Below are positions 53,218-63,900 of a stretch of 64,000 bases of DNA, one piece after another (positions within the stretch are counted from its first letter, which is position 1; each line of letters begins with the position of its first letter). Both the position numbers and the translations under genes were made by a program. The DNA is from Providencia hangzhouensis. Its GTDB lineage: Bacteria; Pseudomonadota; Gammaproteobacteria; Enterobacterales; Enterobacteriaceae. Location: the NCBI RefSeq assembly GCF_029193595.2, contig NZ_CP135052.1, forward strand, positions 1,612,001 to 1,676,000, given 5' to 3'. The notes under the pieces are model-generated. The model was not told where the DNA came from, searched no databases, and worked only from the letters and a program-made list of their open reading frames with translations.

Positions 53218-53700
53218 GTGACACAAATAGAAATTGATGAGTATTGGATGCAACAAGCCATTGAACTTGCGCTAAAAGCACAAGATCTTGGCGAAATTCC
53301 TGTCGGTGCGGTCTTAGTGAAAGATAACCATTTGGTTGCCTCGGGGTGGAATCGTTCTATTATTGACCACAATCCGACTGCACATGCTGAGATTATGGCT
53401 TTGCAACAAGCAGGGCAAGAGCTATCAAATTATCGGTTATTAGATACCACCTTATATGTCACGTTAGAGCCTTGTATTATGTGTGCAGGTGCAATGATCC
53501 ACAGCCGTATTAGCCGTGTAGTTTATGGTGCTAAGGACTTTAAAACTGGAGCTTGTGGTTCTTACCTAGATATCATGGGGCAAGCAGGGTTAAATCATTA
53601 TGTGGATGTTACTGGTGGTGTTCTAGAACAGCAATGTTCTTCAATGCTGAGTGCTTTTTTTAAGCTGCGTAGAGCCCAAAAAAAAGAACAAAAGCGCTAA
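53218..53700 (+). CDS. tadA: tRNA-specific adenosine deaminase
   Basis: The protein has 160 residues with a GTG start. It deaminates A34 of tRNA-Arg to inosine. The zinc motif HAEIMAL (His and catalytic Glu) and PCIMCAGAM (two Cys) are intact, and VYGAKDFKTGACGS is typical. It is convergent with mltF. Confidence 0.96.
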   Translation: MTQIEIDEYWMQQAIELALKAQDLGEIPVGAVLVKDNHLVASGWNRSIIDHNPTAHAEIMALQQAGQELSNYRLLDTTLYVTLEPCIMCAGAMIHSRISRVVYGAKDFKTGACGSYLDIMGQAGLNHYVDVTGGVLEQQCSSMLSAFFKLRRAQKKEQKR

Positions 53701-53719
53701 TATGGTTAATTTTAGCGCT
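53693..53719. terminator. Hairpin between tadA and mltF
   Basis: AGCGCTAA (overlapping the tadA stop) pairs with TTAGCGCT (53712-53719); CCCATTTTATTT follows on the plus strand. Confidence 0.6.
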
Positions 53720-53740
53720 CCCATTTTATTTCAGCATGAT

Positions 53741-55405
53741 TTATAACGGTTTCTCAGGTGCTTTTAGTGGTGTGATGGGCGTTTTATCATCGGTTTCATC
53801 GGTATTTTGCGATGGATGTAGTGAAAGCAAATACTTTCCTAATGGTAGTCTTTTTTCTTCAAGTGTTTTAGGTGGTTGCGTTGCAGAACTCATTTTACCT
53901 AAATGCGTAGTACTCACTTTTTCAGGAATAGGGGACTGATTTTGAATCGTTTGAGACTCAGCTGCTGTCAGGTTTTCTGGTGAAATTAAATAAATAAGTG
54001 ATTTTTGTGCAATATCAAGTGCATGCTGTTTTCTTTCTTGGCTTTGTAAGTAACCAACTAAACTTTGATGATAACGACGAATATTCTCAACGTAACGATA
54101 AGCTTCGTGGCCACGTGCATAACCATAAGTGAGCTGTGAGTAATATTTTTTCTGTGTCAATAAAGGTAAGCGAGCTTTCACATCTAACCACCGGTTAGGG
54201 TCTCCGCCTAACATTTCAGTTAATTTACGTACATCCTGCATATGCCCATACCCCATATTATAGGCAGAAAGGGCGAACCAGATGCGGTCATCTTCTTCGA
54301 TGGTTTCAGGTAAACGTTCCATAATATAAGCAAGATAAGCGGCACCACCCTTAATACTTTCTTCCGGGTCTAACCTGTCAGCAATACCCATTGTTGTTGC
54401 CGTTGGCTTGGTTAACATCATTAGCCCACGTACACCTGTAGGCGAAGTCGCTAAAGGGTCCCAATGGGACTCTTGCCATGCGATAGCTGCTAATAATTTC
54501 CAGTCAATCACCTGAGCATATTTTTCAAACAGCGGTTGATACTCGGGAAGTTTATTATCAATTGCCTTTATAAATGCCATTGTGTCGAAATAATCGAAGG
54601 ATTCTACATGGCTAAAATATTTTTCATTAAGGCGTGCGAGTAATTCGGTTTCATGACTGAGATTGAAGAAGTCAAGTAACGCAGCGTCTAAACTGTTTTC
54701 TTTGCTACGTCGCATGTACCAAGTGATAGCATGTTCATCCAATAAATCAAAAGCCACGGCAATTTGAGGGTGAATACGTTGTTGTAGTGCAACCGCAATA
54801 GAGTCTTCTAACGTGTAGTCAACCTCGCCATCAGCAACCATTTCAAGGATTTGACTGGTATTGTATTTTGAAGTTTCTTCCCACTTTAGGTCTGGGTATT
54901 CTTTGGACAATTCTTTAAGTGTACTTGCATGAGCTGTGCCAGCGGTAACTAATAATTTACCATTAATTTCATTGAAATTTTTGGGACGGTTTGTTCCTTT
55001 GCGATATACAAGTTGTTGAGTCACATTAAGATAGCTTGGACCGGTTTTCGTTTTGGCTAAACGGTCTTTGTTATACAGCAGGCCCGCTACCGCGATATCT
55101 GCATCACCATTTTCAAGGTCATCGAATATTTGCTCGAATGTTGGGCGGATGGTTATCTTGAGTTTAACTCCTAGGTATGAGGCAAAGCCTTGAGCCAGCT
55201 CGTAGTCAAACCCACGCAGCTGTTTTTGCTCATCAATATAGATAAGTGGCGAGCTAACGGCACTAATACGTAATTCACCTTGAGAAATAATTTTATTAAT
55301 TTGTGAATTTTGTGTATTGGGCCAACGGACGTTAAAACCGATGACCATAGTAGCCAGTAGCGCGATGACCACGACAATTAAATAGTTAACTTTTAAGTTA
55401 TTCAA
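53741..55405 (-). CDS. mltF: Membrane-bound lytic murein transglycosylase F
   Basis: The protein has 554 residues with a TTG start (NNLKVNYLIVVVIALLATMV, matching the E. coli start). After the N-terminal membrane/signal segment comes a periplasmic binding protein-like domain (about 35-270), then the transglycosylase domain: WQESHWDPLATSPTGVRGLMMLT with the catalytic Glu, and ALSAYNMGYGH. The C-terminal 90 residues are long and disordered (TPITPLKAPEKPL). It cuts peptidoglycan to 1,6-anhydro products and is activated by the binding domain. It is divergent from purL. Confidence 0.95.
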   Translation of the reverse strand: MNNLKVNYLIVVVIALLATMVIGFNVRWPNTQNSQINKIISQGELRISAVSSPLIYIDEQKQLRGFDYELAQGFASYLGVKLKITIRPTFEQIFDDLENGDADIAVAGLLYNKDRLAKTKTGPSYLNVTQQLVYRKGTNRPKNFNEINGKLLVTAGTAHASTLKELSKEYPDLKWEETSKYNTSQILEMVADGEVDYTLEDSIAVALQQRIHPQIAVAFDLLDEHAITWYMRRSKENSLDAALLDFFNLSHETELLARLNEKYFSHVESFDYFDTMAFIKAIDNKLPEYQPLFEKYAQVIDWKLLAAIAWQESHWDPLATSPTGVRGLMMLTKPTATTMGIADRLDPEESIKGGAAYLAYIMERLPETIEEDDRIWFALSAYNMGYGHMQDVRKLTEMLGGDPNRWLDVKARLPLLTQKKYYSQLTYGYARGHEAYRYVENIRRYHQSLVGYLQSQERKQHALDIAQKSLIYLISPENLTAAESQTIQNQSPIPEKVSTTHLGKMSSATQPPKTLEEKRLPLGKYLLSLHPSQNTDETDDKTPITPLKAPEKPL

Positions 55406-55575
55406 ATAATAGTTTCTCGTGCATTGACTGGTGCTGTATGTCCATAAAAGAGTATGGCTAAGTAATGGTTATAATTCCAGTAGTCGGCTATTTTGCTCAA
55501 CATTTAGGAAGGGTGCAACCTATATTATCGTATTTAGCACAGAATAATATTTAACTAATCGCTTTATTTTTAATC

Positions 55576-55614
55576 ACGCAAACGGTTTCGTATTGATGAA
55601 CATTGCTCTATAAT
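55576..55614 (+). promoter_or_regulatory. PurR operator and promoter of purL
   Basis: ACGCAAACGGTTTCGT (55576-55591) fits the PurR consensus ACGCAAACGTTTTCGT with one change. The -10 TATAAT is at 55609-55614, so the operator covers the -35 region (55586-55591) and should repress transcription when purines are plentiful. Confidence 0.88.
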
Positions 55615-55675
55615 GTGTTCCGGTTTCCCTGCTTTCATGTTCAGGGCTGGCGTTTAAAAGAGAGAAATTAAGACG

Positions 55676-58600
55676 ATGGAAATTTTGCGTGGTTCACCTG
55701 CTCTATCAGCATTTCGTATTACCCGCCTTTTGGCACTGTTTGTAGAAAAACAGCTTCCTGTCACGGATATCTATGCTGAGTATATGCACTTTGCTGAAGT
55801 TTCGGCGCCGTTGAGTGATAGTGAGCAAGGCAAACTGAGCAGTTTGTTAAAGTACGGCCCTTCTCTGGCAGAGCACGACCCATTCGGTAAGCTTATTTTA
55901 GTGACTCCTCGTCCGGGAACTATTTCTCCATGGTCTTCAAAAGCAACAGATATTGCACACAACTGTGGTCTTAATCAAGTCAAGCGTATTGAACGCGGAG
56001 TTGCTTATTATGTCCAAGGTGATGCACTGACCCAAGAGCAGTGGCATGAAGTGATCGCTATTTTGCACGATCGCATGATGGAAAGCATTTTCTCTTCTTT
56101 TGAACAAGCGAGCGCATTATTTGTGCAGCACCAGCCAGCACCAATGAAATCTATTGATGTGATTGCGGGTGGTCGTATTGCATTGGAAACAGCAAACCGG
56201 GAAATGGGACTGGCATTAGCTGATGACGAAATTGATTACCTGTTAGAGGCCTTTGTCGGGTTAAAACGTAATCCAACGGATGTTGAGCTCTACATGTTTG
56301 CTCAAGCAAACTCAGAACATTGTCGCCACAAAATCTTTAATGCAGATTGGGTGATCGATGGCGAAGAACAGCCTAAATCGCTGTTTAAAATGATTAAAAA
56401 TACATTTGAAAAAACACCTGACCACGTTTTATCGGCATATAAAGATAACGCAGCCGTGATGGAAGGCTCGCCTGTTGGTCGTTTCTTCCCTGAGCCTGAA
56501 GGGCGCACTTACCGCTACCACCAAGAAGACGCTCATATCTTAATGAAAGTGGAAACCCATAACCACCCAACAGCGATTTCGCCTTGGCCAGGCGCAGCAA
56601 CAGGCTCTGGTGGTGAAATTCGTGATGAAGGCGCAACAGGTCGCGGCGCGAAGCCAAAAGCAGGTTTAGTCGGTTTTTCGGTTTCTAACCTACGTATTCC
56701 TGGTTTTGAACAGCCTTGGGAAGAAGATTTCGGTAAACCAGAGCGCATTGTGACCGCTTTGGATATTATGATGGAAGGGCCATTAGGCGGTGCGGCATTT
56801 AATAATGAATTTGGTCGCCCTGCGTTATTAGGCTATTTCCGTACTTATGAAGAAAAGGTCAATAGCCACAATGGGGAAGAGTTACGTGGTTATCATAAGC
56901 CGATTATGTTAGCGGGGGGCATAGGAAATATCCGTGCAGACCACGTACAAAAAGGCGAAATTACGGTCGGTGCAAAACTCATTGTGCTCGGTGGCCCTTC
57001 AATGAATATCGGGTTAGGTGGTGGAGCTGCGTCATCAATGGCATCGGGCCAATCAGATGCAGACCTAGATTTTGCTTCGGTACAGCGCGATAACGCAGAG
57101 ATGGAACGCCGTTGCCAAGAAGTCATCGATAGCTGCTGGCAACTTGGTGATGATAACCCAATTTTATTTATCCATGACGTAGGCGCAGGCGGTTTGTCGA
57201 ACGCAATGCCAGAATTGGTCAGTGATGGTGGCCGTGGTGGGCGCTTTGAGTTACGTAAGATTCTCAATGATGAGCCAGGAATGAGCCCATTGGAGGTCTG
57301 GTGTAACGAATCTCAAGAACGTTATGTAATGGCCGTTTCACCAGAGCAGCTTCCTGTGTTCACCGCAATTTGTGAGCGCGAACGTGCGCCGTTTGCAGTG
57401 ATTGGGGAAGCCACTGAAGAACGTCATTTGACATTAAATGATGAACATTTTGCTAACCAACCGATTGATATGCCACTGGATGTTTTATTAGGCAAAACGC
57501 CAAAAATGTTGCGTGATGTAAAAACATTAAAGGCGGAACCGGATTCATTAGACAGAACAGCGATTAATTTAAATGAAGCGGTGAAACGTGTCTTGCATTT
57601 ACCAGCCGTAGCTGAAAAAACATTCTTAATTACCATTGGCGACCGAACCGTTACAGGCATGGTTGCTCGTGATCAGATGGTTGGCCCATGGCAAATTCCT
57701 GTCGCTAACTGTGCGGTAACGACTGCAAGTTTAGATAGCTACTATGGGGAATCCATGTCTATTGGTGAAAGAACGCCAGTAGCATTGGTGGATTTCGCTG
57801 CATCAGCACGCATGGCCGTGGGTGAAGCATTAACCAATATTGCATGTTCATATGTGCAAGATTTAAAACGCGTTAAATTGTCTGCAAACTGGATGGCAGC
57901 GGCAGGGCATCCAGGGGAAGACGCAGGTTTATATGAAGCGGTTAAAGCGGTAGGGGAAGAGCTTTGTCCTGCGCTAGGCCTAACCATCCCTGTTGGTAAA
58001 GATTCCATGTCAATGAAAACCCGTTGGCAGCAGGATGGTGAAGAGCGTGAAATGACGTCGCCACTTTCCTTAGTGATTAGTGCATTTGGCCGTGTTGAAG
58101 ATGTCCGCTTAACAGTGACACCTGAACTAAAAACAGGTCATGATAATGCCTTGTTATTAATTGACCTCGGGCAAGGCCATAACGCGCTGGGCGGTTCTGC
58201 ACTCGCACAGGTATATCGTCAGTTAGGCAATAAAGCCCCTGATGTACGTAGCCCTGAAGTATTGCTTGGCTTCTTTAATACCATTCAGAAGTTATTATCC
58301 GAGCAAAAATTATTAGCCTATCATGACCGCTCAGATGGCGGCTTATTCGTCACTTTAGTGGAAATGGCTTTTGCGGGTCATTGCGGTATTAATGTTGATA
58401 TTAGCTCTTTTGATGAAGACACGCTCGCAGCATTATTCAACGAAGAGTTAGGCGCTGTCATTCAAATTAATGAAGCCGATAGAGCGTATGTGGCAGAATG
58501 TTTTGCACAAGCAGGGCTTGCAGGCTGTGTTCATTATTTAGGTTCTGCAATACAAGATGATGCCGTGATCATCAATAGCCGAGATACGGTTGTTTACCGC

Positions 58601-59563
58601 GAGTCTCGCAGTTTATTGCGCCAATGGTGGGCTGAAACGACTTGGCAAATGCAGCGCTTGCGCGATAACGAAGTGTGTGCCGACGAAGAACATACAATGA
58701 AACAGGATAATCAAGACCCAGGTTTGAATGTGAAATTGACTTATGACATTGAAGAAGACATTGCTGCGCCATTTATTTTGTCAGGTGTACGTCCTAAAGT
58801 AGCTGTTTTACGTGAACAAGGTGTGAACTCACATGTGGAAATGGCGGCAGCCTTTGACCGTGCTGGTTTCGATGCAATTGATGTGCATATGAGTGATTTA
58901 CTCGCAGGTAACTTGTCTTTGGAACAATTCCAAGCATTAGTGGCTTGTGGCGGTTTCTCTTATGGTGACGTATTAGGTGCGGGTGAAGGTTGGGCAAAAT
59001 CTATTTTATTCAACAATAAAGTCCGTGATGAATTTGAGACATTCTTTAACCGTGCTGATACTTTATCTCTGGGGGTATGTAATGGTTGCCAGATGATGTC
59101 GAACTTACATACGCTTATCCCAGGTGCTGAATTCTGGCCCCGTTTTGTACGTAACCGTTCTGAACGTTTTGAAGCACGCTTTAGCTTAGTTGAAATAGCA
59201 AAAAGCCCATCACTGTTACTGCAAGATATGACAGGTTCTCGTATGCCGATAGCGGTTTCTCATGGGGAAGGGCAAGTGGAAACCCGTGCAGCCGCACATT
59301 TACAGCAATTAGAAGATAATGGGCTGGTGGCAATGCGCTTCGTGAATAACTACGGTCAGGTAACTGAGCAATATCCAGCTAACCCGAATGGGTCAGTTAA
59401 TGGTATTACGTCGGTGACCTCGAAAGATGGCCGAGCAACGATCATGATGCCGCACCCTGAGCGTGTTTTCCGCACTGTGAGTAATTCATGGCACCCTGAA
59501 AATTGGGGAGAAGATAGCCCGTGGATGCGCATTTTCCGTAACGCACGTAAGCAATTAGGTTAA
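55676..59563 (+). CDS. purL: Phosphoribosylformylglycinamidine synthase
   Basis: The protein has 1295 residues, the large single-chain form. It converts FGAR to FGAM with glutamine and ATP. The N-terminal PurS-like part, the two ATP-grasp-like synthetase halves ([31 protein letters not shown] near residue 296 and the GYGES-like [14 protein letters not shown]) and a C-terminal glutaminase ([12 protein letters not shown] with the nucleophile Cys, [16 protein letters not shown]) are complete. A PurR box lies upstream and a hairpin follows. Confidence 0.98.
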   Translation: MEILRGSPALSAFRITRLLALFVEKQLPVTDIYAEYMHFAEVSAPLSDSEQGKLSSLLKYGPSLAEHDPFGKLILVTPRPGTISPWSSKATDIAHNCGLNQVKRIERGVAYYVQGDALTQEQWHEVIAILHDRMMESIFSSFEQASALFVQHQPAPMKSIDVIAGGRIALETANREMGLALADDEIDYLLEAFVGLKRNPTDVELYMFAQANSEHCRHKIFNADWVIDGEEQPKSLFKMIKNTFEKTPDHVLSAYKDNAAVMEGSPVGRFFPEPEGRTYRYHQEDAHILMKVETHNHPTAISPWPGAATGSGGEIRDEGATGRGAKPKAGLVGFSVSNLRIPGFEQPWEEDFGKPERIVTALDIMMEGPLGGAAFNNEFGRPALLGYFRTYEEKVNSHNGEELRGYHKPIMLAGGIGNIRADHVQKGEITVGAKLIVLGGPSMNIGLGGGAASSMASGQSDADLDFASVQRDNAEMERRCQEVIDSCWQLGDDNPILFIHDVGAGGLSNAMPELVSDGGRGGRFELRKILNDEPGMSPLEVWCNESQERYVMAVSPEQLPVFTAICERERAPFAVIGEATEERHLTLNDEHFANQPIDMPLDVLLGKTPKMLRDVKTLKAEPDSLDRTAINLNEAVKRVLHLPAVAEKTFLITIGDRTVTGMVARDQMVGPWQIPVANCAVTTASLDSYYGESMSIGERTPVALVDFAASARMAVGEALTNIACSYVQDLKRVKLSANWMAAAGHPGEDAGLYEAVKAVGEELCPALGLTIPVGKDSMSMKTRWQQDGEEREMTSPLSLVISAFGRVEDVRLTVTPELKTGHDNALLLIDLGQGHNALGGSALAQVYRQLGNKAPDVRSPEVLLGFFNTIQKLLSEQKLLAYHDRSDGGLFVTLVEMAFAGHCGINVDISSFDEDTLAALFNEELGAVIQINEADRAYVAECFAQAGLAGCVHYLGSAIQDDAVIINSRDTVVYRESRSLLRQWWAETTWQMQRLRDNEVCADEEHTMKQDNQDPGLNVKLTYDIEEDIAAPFILSGVRPKVAVLREQGVNSHVEMAAAFDRAGFDAIDVHMSDLLAGNLSLEQFQALVACGGFSYGDVLGAGEGWAKSILFNNKVRDEFETFFNRADTLSLGVCNGCQMMSNLHTLIPGAEFWPRFVRNRSERFEARFSLVEIAKSPSLLLQDMTGSRMPIAVSHGEGQVETRAAAHLQQLEDNGLVAMRFVNNYGQVTEQYPANPNGSVNGITSVTSKDGRATIMMPHPERVFRTVSNSWHPENWGEDSPWMRIFRNARKQLG

Positions 59564-59592
59564 TAAATCACAAGTTCGATAGATTGTTGAAA

Positions 59593-59620
59593 AGGCCAGC
59601 TATTTTGCTGGCCTGAATTT
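59593..59620 (+). terminator. Terminator after purL
   Basis: AGGCCAGC pairs with GCTGGCCT around TATTTT, followed by GAATTTT. Confidence 0.75.
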
Positions 59621-59678
59621 TAATCGAGTGAGTTTTAAACGGAAAGGTCGGTTTTTGAGTCAGAATTATTCCTAATTA

Positions 59679-60326
59679 CTATTTCCAAAAACGATCAATT
59701 TGTTCCCTTAATGCTTCCGCCGTTTTTTTGCCTTTTTCGCCAACTAATGCACGGCCAGCAATAAAGGCTTTTGCATTGATACCATTAAATAAATGCAGGT
59801 CTTCTGGAACTATCCCGCCTGTAATTGAGAGTTCTAGTCCTAAATCAGACAGTTTGCGCATTTTTTCGATATCTTCATTGGTCCAGCCAATACCAGCGAG
59901 TTCTGCATCACGGGAACGATGGTAAATAGCTTGCGAAATGCCAAGTTCAACCCAATTTTTAGCATCGTCAAAAGTCCAATTACCATAGATTTCAATTTGG
60001 ATTTCACGATTAAACTCATCGGCAACTTTTTTACAGGCAGCTATAGTGGCAATATGTGCCGCCGCTGATACTGTGATCCAATCTGCTCCCGCTTCAAATG
60101 CCATTTTCGATAAAATGGCTCCACCATCCGTGGTTTTCATATCGCAAACTAGAATGTGATTGGGATATTTTTGACGTAAAGTCGCGACCGCATTCATGCC
60201 TTCTGCAAAAGCTAAGATTGTGCCCACTTCAATAATATCAACGAAAGTGTGTACATTTTCAGCCACTTCGAGTGCAGCCGGTAAGTTGGTTTGGTCTAGA
60301 GCTATTTGGATCAAAGGCTTTGTCAT
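59679..60326 (-). CDS. ulaD: 3-keto-L-gulonate-6-phosphate decarboxylase
   Basis: The protein has 215 residues, of TIM-barrel orotidine-decarboxylase fold. The active-site DMKTTDGGAILSKMAFEAGADWITVSAAA and the phosphate-binding GGIVPEDLHLFNGINAKAFIAGRALVG fit the UlaD/SgbH family, which makes L-xylulose 5-phosphate. It is the last gene of the PTS operon and overlaps the phosphatase by ATGA. A hexulose-phosphate synthase activity is a less likely alternative. Confidence 0.85.
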   Translation of the reverse strand: MTKPLIQIALDQTNLPAALEVAENVHTFVDIIEVGTILAFAEGMNAVATLRQKYPNHILVCDMKTTDGGAILSKMAFEAGADWITVSAAAHIATIAACKKVADEFNREIQIEIYGNWTFDDAKNWVELGISQAIYHRSRDAELAGIGWTNEDIEKMRKLSDLGLELSITGGIVPEDLHLFNGINAKAFIAGRALVGEKGKKTAEALREQIDRFWK

Positions 60327-61153
60327 TGTGATTGTCCTAAAATATTTTCATGTATGAGACGCGCAAGGCCATCACCATTGTTATCGGTAGCACAAACGAA
60401 ATCCGCATGGGACTTCACGGTGTCATCAGCATTTTTCATTGCAACTCCTAAGCCTGCTAGCTTAATCATGGAGATATCGTTGTGATTATCACCAACAGCA
60501 ATAACTTGCTTCGAGTCATAACCCAGAGAATGAAGATACTCAGCTAAACGCGTTCCTTTGTTATTGCCTTTAGCAGCAAAATCGAAACGGTTTGACCATG
60601 ATTTTTCTGCATTAAAAGTTTGTTTTATCCAAGGTGAGTTTAAGAAGCGCTCTAATGTAGCCGGTTCACCTTCGACGACAAATTTCCAAATATAGTCAGC
60701 GTGCTGGACTTGTTCTTCAAATGAATCAATGCGATAAATTTTTGGCGGATGGGCCATGGTTGGGTCGTTAGCCCATTGCTCCATCGCGCTCATGTAATCG
60801 ATGGGATCGATTTTTGAATACACCATGGCATCGGTGATATACATCACCATTTTCAGTTTGTCCTGTTGCGCCAGTTCAATAAAAGTGAGCGCGTTCTCTT
60901 TGGTGAGAGCATTGTGTGTGAGAACTTTTTCATTTTGGTAATCATAAATATAAGTACCATTGCAACAAATAATTGGCGTGGTTAAACCAAGCTCATCATA
61001 ATAGGGGCGAGCTGCGGTATGATGGCGACCCGTGACTATCATGACATGGCATTGTTTTGCTGCTTTGTGAATGGCTTGTTTGACGGCTGGGTGGATAGTG
61101 TGTTCTTGAGTTAAAACTGTGCCATCTAAATCAAGCGCTAATACGTTATACAT
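60323..61153 (-). CDS. Cof-type HAD sugar phosphatase
   Basis: The protein has 276 residues, HAD-IIB subfamily. The motifs are LDLDGTVL (nucleophile Asp), VTGRHH, KGTRLAEYL with the conserved Lys, and GDNHNDISMIKLAGLGVAMKNA. It resembles YidA/YbhA-type enzymes. In an ascorbate-type operon it may remove phosphate from an intermediate or detoxify an overflow product; the substrate is not readable. It is 51 bases downstream of the EIIA gene. Confidence 0.8.
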   Translation of the reverse strand: MYNVLALDLDGTVLTQEHTIHPAVKQAIHKAAKQCHVMIVTGRHHTAARPYYDELGLTTPIICCNGTYIYDYQNEKVLTHNALTKENALTFIELAQQDKLKMVMYITDAMVYSKIDPIDYMSAMEQWANDPTMAHPPKIYRIDSFEEQVQHADYIWKFVVEGEPATLERFLNSPWIKQTFNAEKSWSNRFDFAAKGNNKGTRLAEYLHSLGYDSKQVIAVGDNHNDISMIKLAGLGVAMKNADDTVKSHADFVCATDNNGDGLARLIHENILGQSQ

Positions 61154-61203
61154 AGTTGATTACCTCTATTGCTAATTAATGATTCTTTTTTATTATCATT
61201 AAA

Positions 61204-61671
61204 TTAGCATAATGCTTGGTCAATAACCTGATAAACATCATCAATGGTGCGGCAGCGACGTAATTTATCAAGATCGACACCGGTTTCACTGTTTTCATCA
61301 TCGAGAACGCGAGTCACTTCCATCAAGCCTTCCATATGTTCATCTGATGAGCTACCCGCTAAGGTGATCAGCACATCAACGGGTTCATCCTCGCCATCAA
61401 AAATAATGGGTTTGTCTAGAGTGACTAAAGCAAAGGCTGTTTTTAGTACACCATCTTCAGGTCTTGCATGGGGAAGGGCCAAATTAGGCGCGATACAAAT
61501 ATAAGGCCCAAGTTTTTCGACGCTGCTGATGATTGCCTCATGATAACTGGGTTTTATCGCCCCCGAAGCGATGAGCAGGTCTGTACCTATCTTAATAGCA
61601 TCACGCCAGTTATCAGCGGATGCTTTTAGCTGTATCGAATTATTGTCGATTAGTGATTGTTTAAATCCCAT
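61204..61671 (-). CDS. ulaC: PTS EIIA component, ascorbate type
   Basis: The protein has 155 residues from the ATG with AGGAAGG five bases upstream; starts at 61674 or 61692 are less likely. The phosphorylated histidine is in APNLALPHARPED (His68 here). It passes phosphate from HPr to EIIB. Close in form to UlaC of E. coli. Confidence 0.85.
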   Translation of the reverse strand: MGFKQSLIDNNSIQLKASADNWRDAIKIGTDLLIASGAIKPSYHEAIISSVEKLGPYICIAPNLALPHARPEDGVLKTAFALVTLDKPIIFDGEDEPVDVLITLAGSSSDEHMEGLMEVTRVLDDENSETGVDLDKLRRCRTIDDVYQVIDQALC

Positions 61672-61743
61672 CATTGCCTTCCTATTTTTCAACGTTAAGG
61701 GAGTAGATACCGTTATGAGCGATATCTATTCCTATGACTTAGG

Positions 61744-63498
61744 CTATTTATTTCCGATAAAATTAGTATGTATGATATCGAGTAGTTCATCACCGAATGA
61801 GTTAGGGTTGAGCATATTTTGTACGCCAAGCACAAATTTCCCATCACCGGGGTCCATTTCTGAGCTTAAATGCTTAGAGGAAACGATAATATCAGTGGCT
61901 GTTAATTTTGATTTATAGTCAGATACGGCGCAGGAGTCCATGATGTGTGGGATCCCTTTTTTCTCAAGATACTGGCCAATTTTCATTTTCATCATCATTG
62001 ACGAGCCTTGTCCATTACCGCAAACTGCTAAGATACGTACAGGTTTAGCGCCGCTATTTTCAAGTGGGGCTGCTTCAGCTTTCTCATTGACCTCACTTTC
62101 AGCTTCGGTTGGACTTTGTGCGTCTTCTTCAGCGCGTAATTTTTTTGCGGCAAAGTACATATAGACAAAGGAGAGGGCGACAACCACAAAGAAGAACATT
62201 TTAGAGAAAGACAAACCTTGCATAATGACAGGGAAAGCTAATGCCCAGTCGGCCATTCCCATCCAACCGCTAAATTCAGTACCTTGTCGATTGATAAGAT
62301 CAATGGCCCAAGCGGAACCTAATATCTCGATAACGCCCATGACAAAACAGACTTTCATAACCGCTTTCCAGCCGCCAAAATGGTTTGCAAAGATACCAAT
62401 AGTGGCGTTAGAGAAAAACATTGGGATAAAACCAGGAATAATCATAATTGGCGAGTTAAATGCCAACATACCCAGAACGGCAACAAATTGCCCAATTGCC
62501 CCCCACATAAAGCCAAATACCATCGCATTAGGTGAGAAAGCGTAGATTGCTGCACAATCGATAGCGAGTACAGCGTTGGGAATGACACGTTCGGAGATCC
62601 CTTTAAAGGCCTCAGAAAGCTCGGCAACAAACATTCGCACACCCGTTACAATGATTTGGATAGCAACGGCAAATTTTAAACCTGTTTCAATAATATAAAT
62701 GGTCCAGTGGGTGGTCCCTGCCATGGTTTGCAGATTAGGTATACCAAAGGAAATTAAGATCACACCAAAGAATAAGGTCATCACAATGGCAGTAGCGGAA
62801 ATACTGTCATGGAAGATATGCAGCCATTTGGGCAGTTTTAAATTATCAACACTGTCTTTTCTATCCCCCAATTTCGGGGAAACTTTGGTTGCTATCCATG
62901 AGGCAAACTGCTGCTGGTGGCCGATAGAAAAACCGGCACCGCCAGTGACTTCTTGCGTTGGCTTAAACATAATATTGGAAGAAATTCCCCAATACAGCGC
63001 CATTAATACTGCAGAATACAAAATGGTTTCCCACATGCTTGAGCCGAGCACAAAATAGAAAACAGCGATTAGGCCTGCTTGTTGAAACATAATATGCCCT
63101 GTCAACATAATGGTACGAATACCCGTGACGCGGCGAAAAAGGACTAAAACAATATTAATTGCGAGAGCTAATAAAACGGTATAGCCCACCCAAGAATAGT
63201 TATCACCCATGGCTTCCATTGTCGCCATCATTGACGTATATGGGTCAATAACTGAGCCCGTAAGTCCATGGTATTCAGACATTTTTTCTATTACGGGTTT
63301 AAAACTGGAAACTAAAGTACTGGCTCCAACGCCAACTAGCATAAAACCAACAATCGTTTTGATTGTCCCTTTGAGGATTGTCGTGCCATCGCGCTTTAAT
63401 AGCCAATAACCAATAAATGTGACTAAGCCTAATAATAGAGGCGCTTTTGTCATTACTTGGCTGTAAAAAATATAGAAAGCGTCGTATAAAAAATCCAT
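61744..63498 (-). CDS. ulaA: PTS EIIC-EIIB fusion, ascorbate type (UlaA-UlaB)
   Basis: The protein has 584 residues from the ATG preceded by AGAGGT; the frame above it lacks support. Residues 1-460 are the UlaA-type membrane channel with about ten segments ([41 protein letters not shown]). A charged linker leads to EIIB with the phosphocysteine in [11 protein letters not shown] (Cys493). In E. coli these are separate proteins UlaA and UlaB; here they are fused. It imports and phosphorylates L-ascorbate or a relative. It is the first gene of the operon. Confidence 0.88.
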   Translation of the reverse strand: MDFLYDAFYIFYSQVMTKAPLLLGLVTFIGYWLLKRDGTTILKGTIKTIVGFMLVGVGASTLVSSFKPVIEKMSEYHGLTGSVIDPYTSMMATMEAMGDNYSWVGYTVLLALAINIVLVLFRRVTGIRTIMLTGHIMFQQAGLIAVFYFVLGSSMWETILYSAVLMALYWGISSNIMFKPTQEVTGGAGFSIGHQQQFASWIATKVSPKLGDRKDSVDNLKLPKWLHIFHDSISATAIVMTLFFGVILISFGIPNLQTMAGTTHWTIYIIETGLKFAVAIQIIVTGVRMFVAELSEAFKGISERVIPNAVLAIDCAAIYAFSPNAMVFGFMWGAIGQFVAVLGMLAFNSPIMIIPGFIPMFFSNATIGIFANHFGGWKAVMKVCFVMGVIEILGSAWAIDLINRQGTEFSGWMGMADWALAFPVIMQGLSFSKMFFFVVVALSFVYMYFAAKKLRAEEDAQSPTEAESEVNEKAEAAPLENSGAKPVRILAVCGNGQGSSMMMKMKIGQYLEKKGIPHIMDSCAVSDYKSKLTATDIIVSSKHLSSEMDPGDGKFVLGVQNMLNPNSFGDELLDIIHTNFIGNK

Positions 63499-63900
63499 AT
63501 TTTTACCTCTAATCAAATTGTATTTGTAATTTATCTGGGTCAGAGATGATTCATATTGATCGTATCTGGTGTTATTGCGATATAATCATTTAAAGGGGTT
63601 AAACAATCCCGCAAAAATCAAATGTGATCATATATAATCACGAATTGCTCTTTTATGATTGTTTGCATTTGTCTGTTTTTTTACCAGTAAAAAAATAAAT
63701 AAATGGCGACTTGATCACGTAAAATTTAAAATATCCATATATATCAATGTGATATTTTTACTTGAATCAAATATTGTTTTTTTGCATAAGCAAAGGTTGA
63801 CAATATTAGATGAGATAAATAGAATCAAAACTAATCACTAGTAATCATTTTGAGTCATATGTCATCATGGTCGTGATTATTAACTAATAAGGCGATGATT
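63499..63900. promoter_or_regulatory. Divergent control region of the PTS operon and its DeoR regulator
   Basis: These 402 bases are AT-rich without a gene. ATAATCACGA (63634-63643) and TCGTGATTAT (63871-63880) are exact inverted 10-mers 227 bases apart, one by each gene, which would suit two operator sites joined by looping. TAATCA recurs further (about 63585-63590, 63833-63838 and 63842-63847). A TGTGATC at 63623 is CRP-like, but its partner is spaced by ten rather than six. Confidence 0.5.

Noticed and set aside
56893..57267. Minus-strand frame of 124 codons inside purL
   Set aside because: Antisense to a highly conserved enzyme, with no start signal and no family.
59564..59678. Small RNA glmY after purL as in E. 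coli
   Set aside because: The gap is too short and contains only the purL terminator hairpin; no sigma-54 promoter was seen.
63623..63642. CRP site with TGTGA and TCACG
   Set aside because: The halves are separated by ten bases instead of six, so it does not fit CRP.
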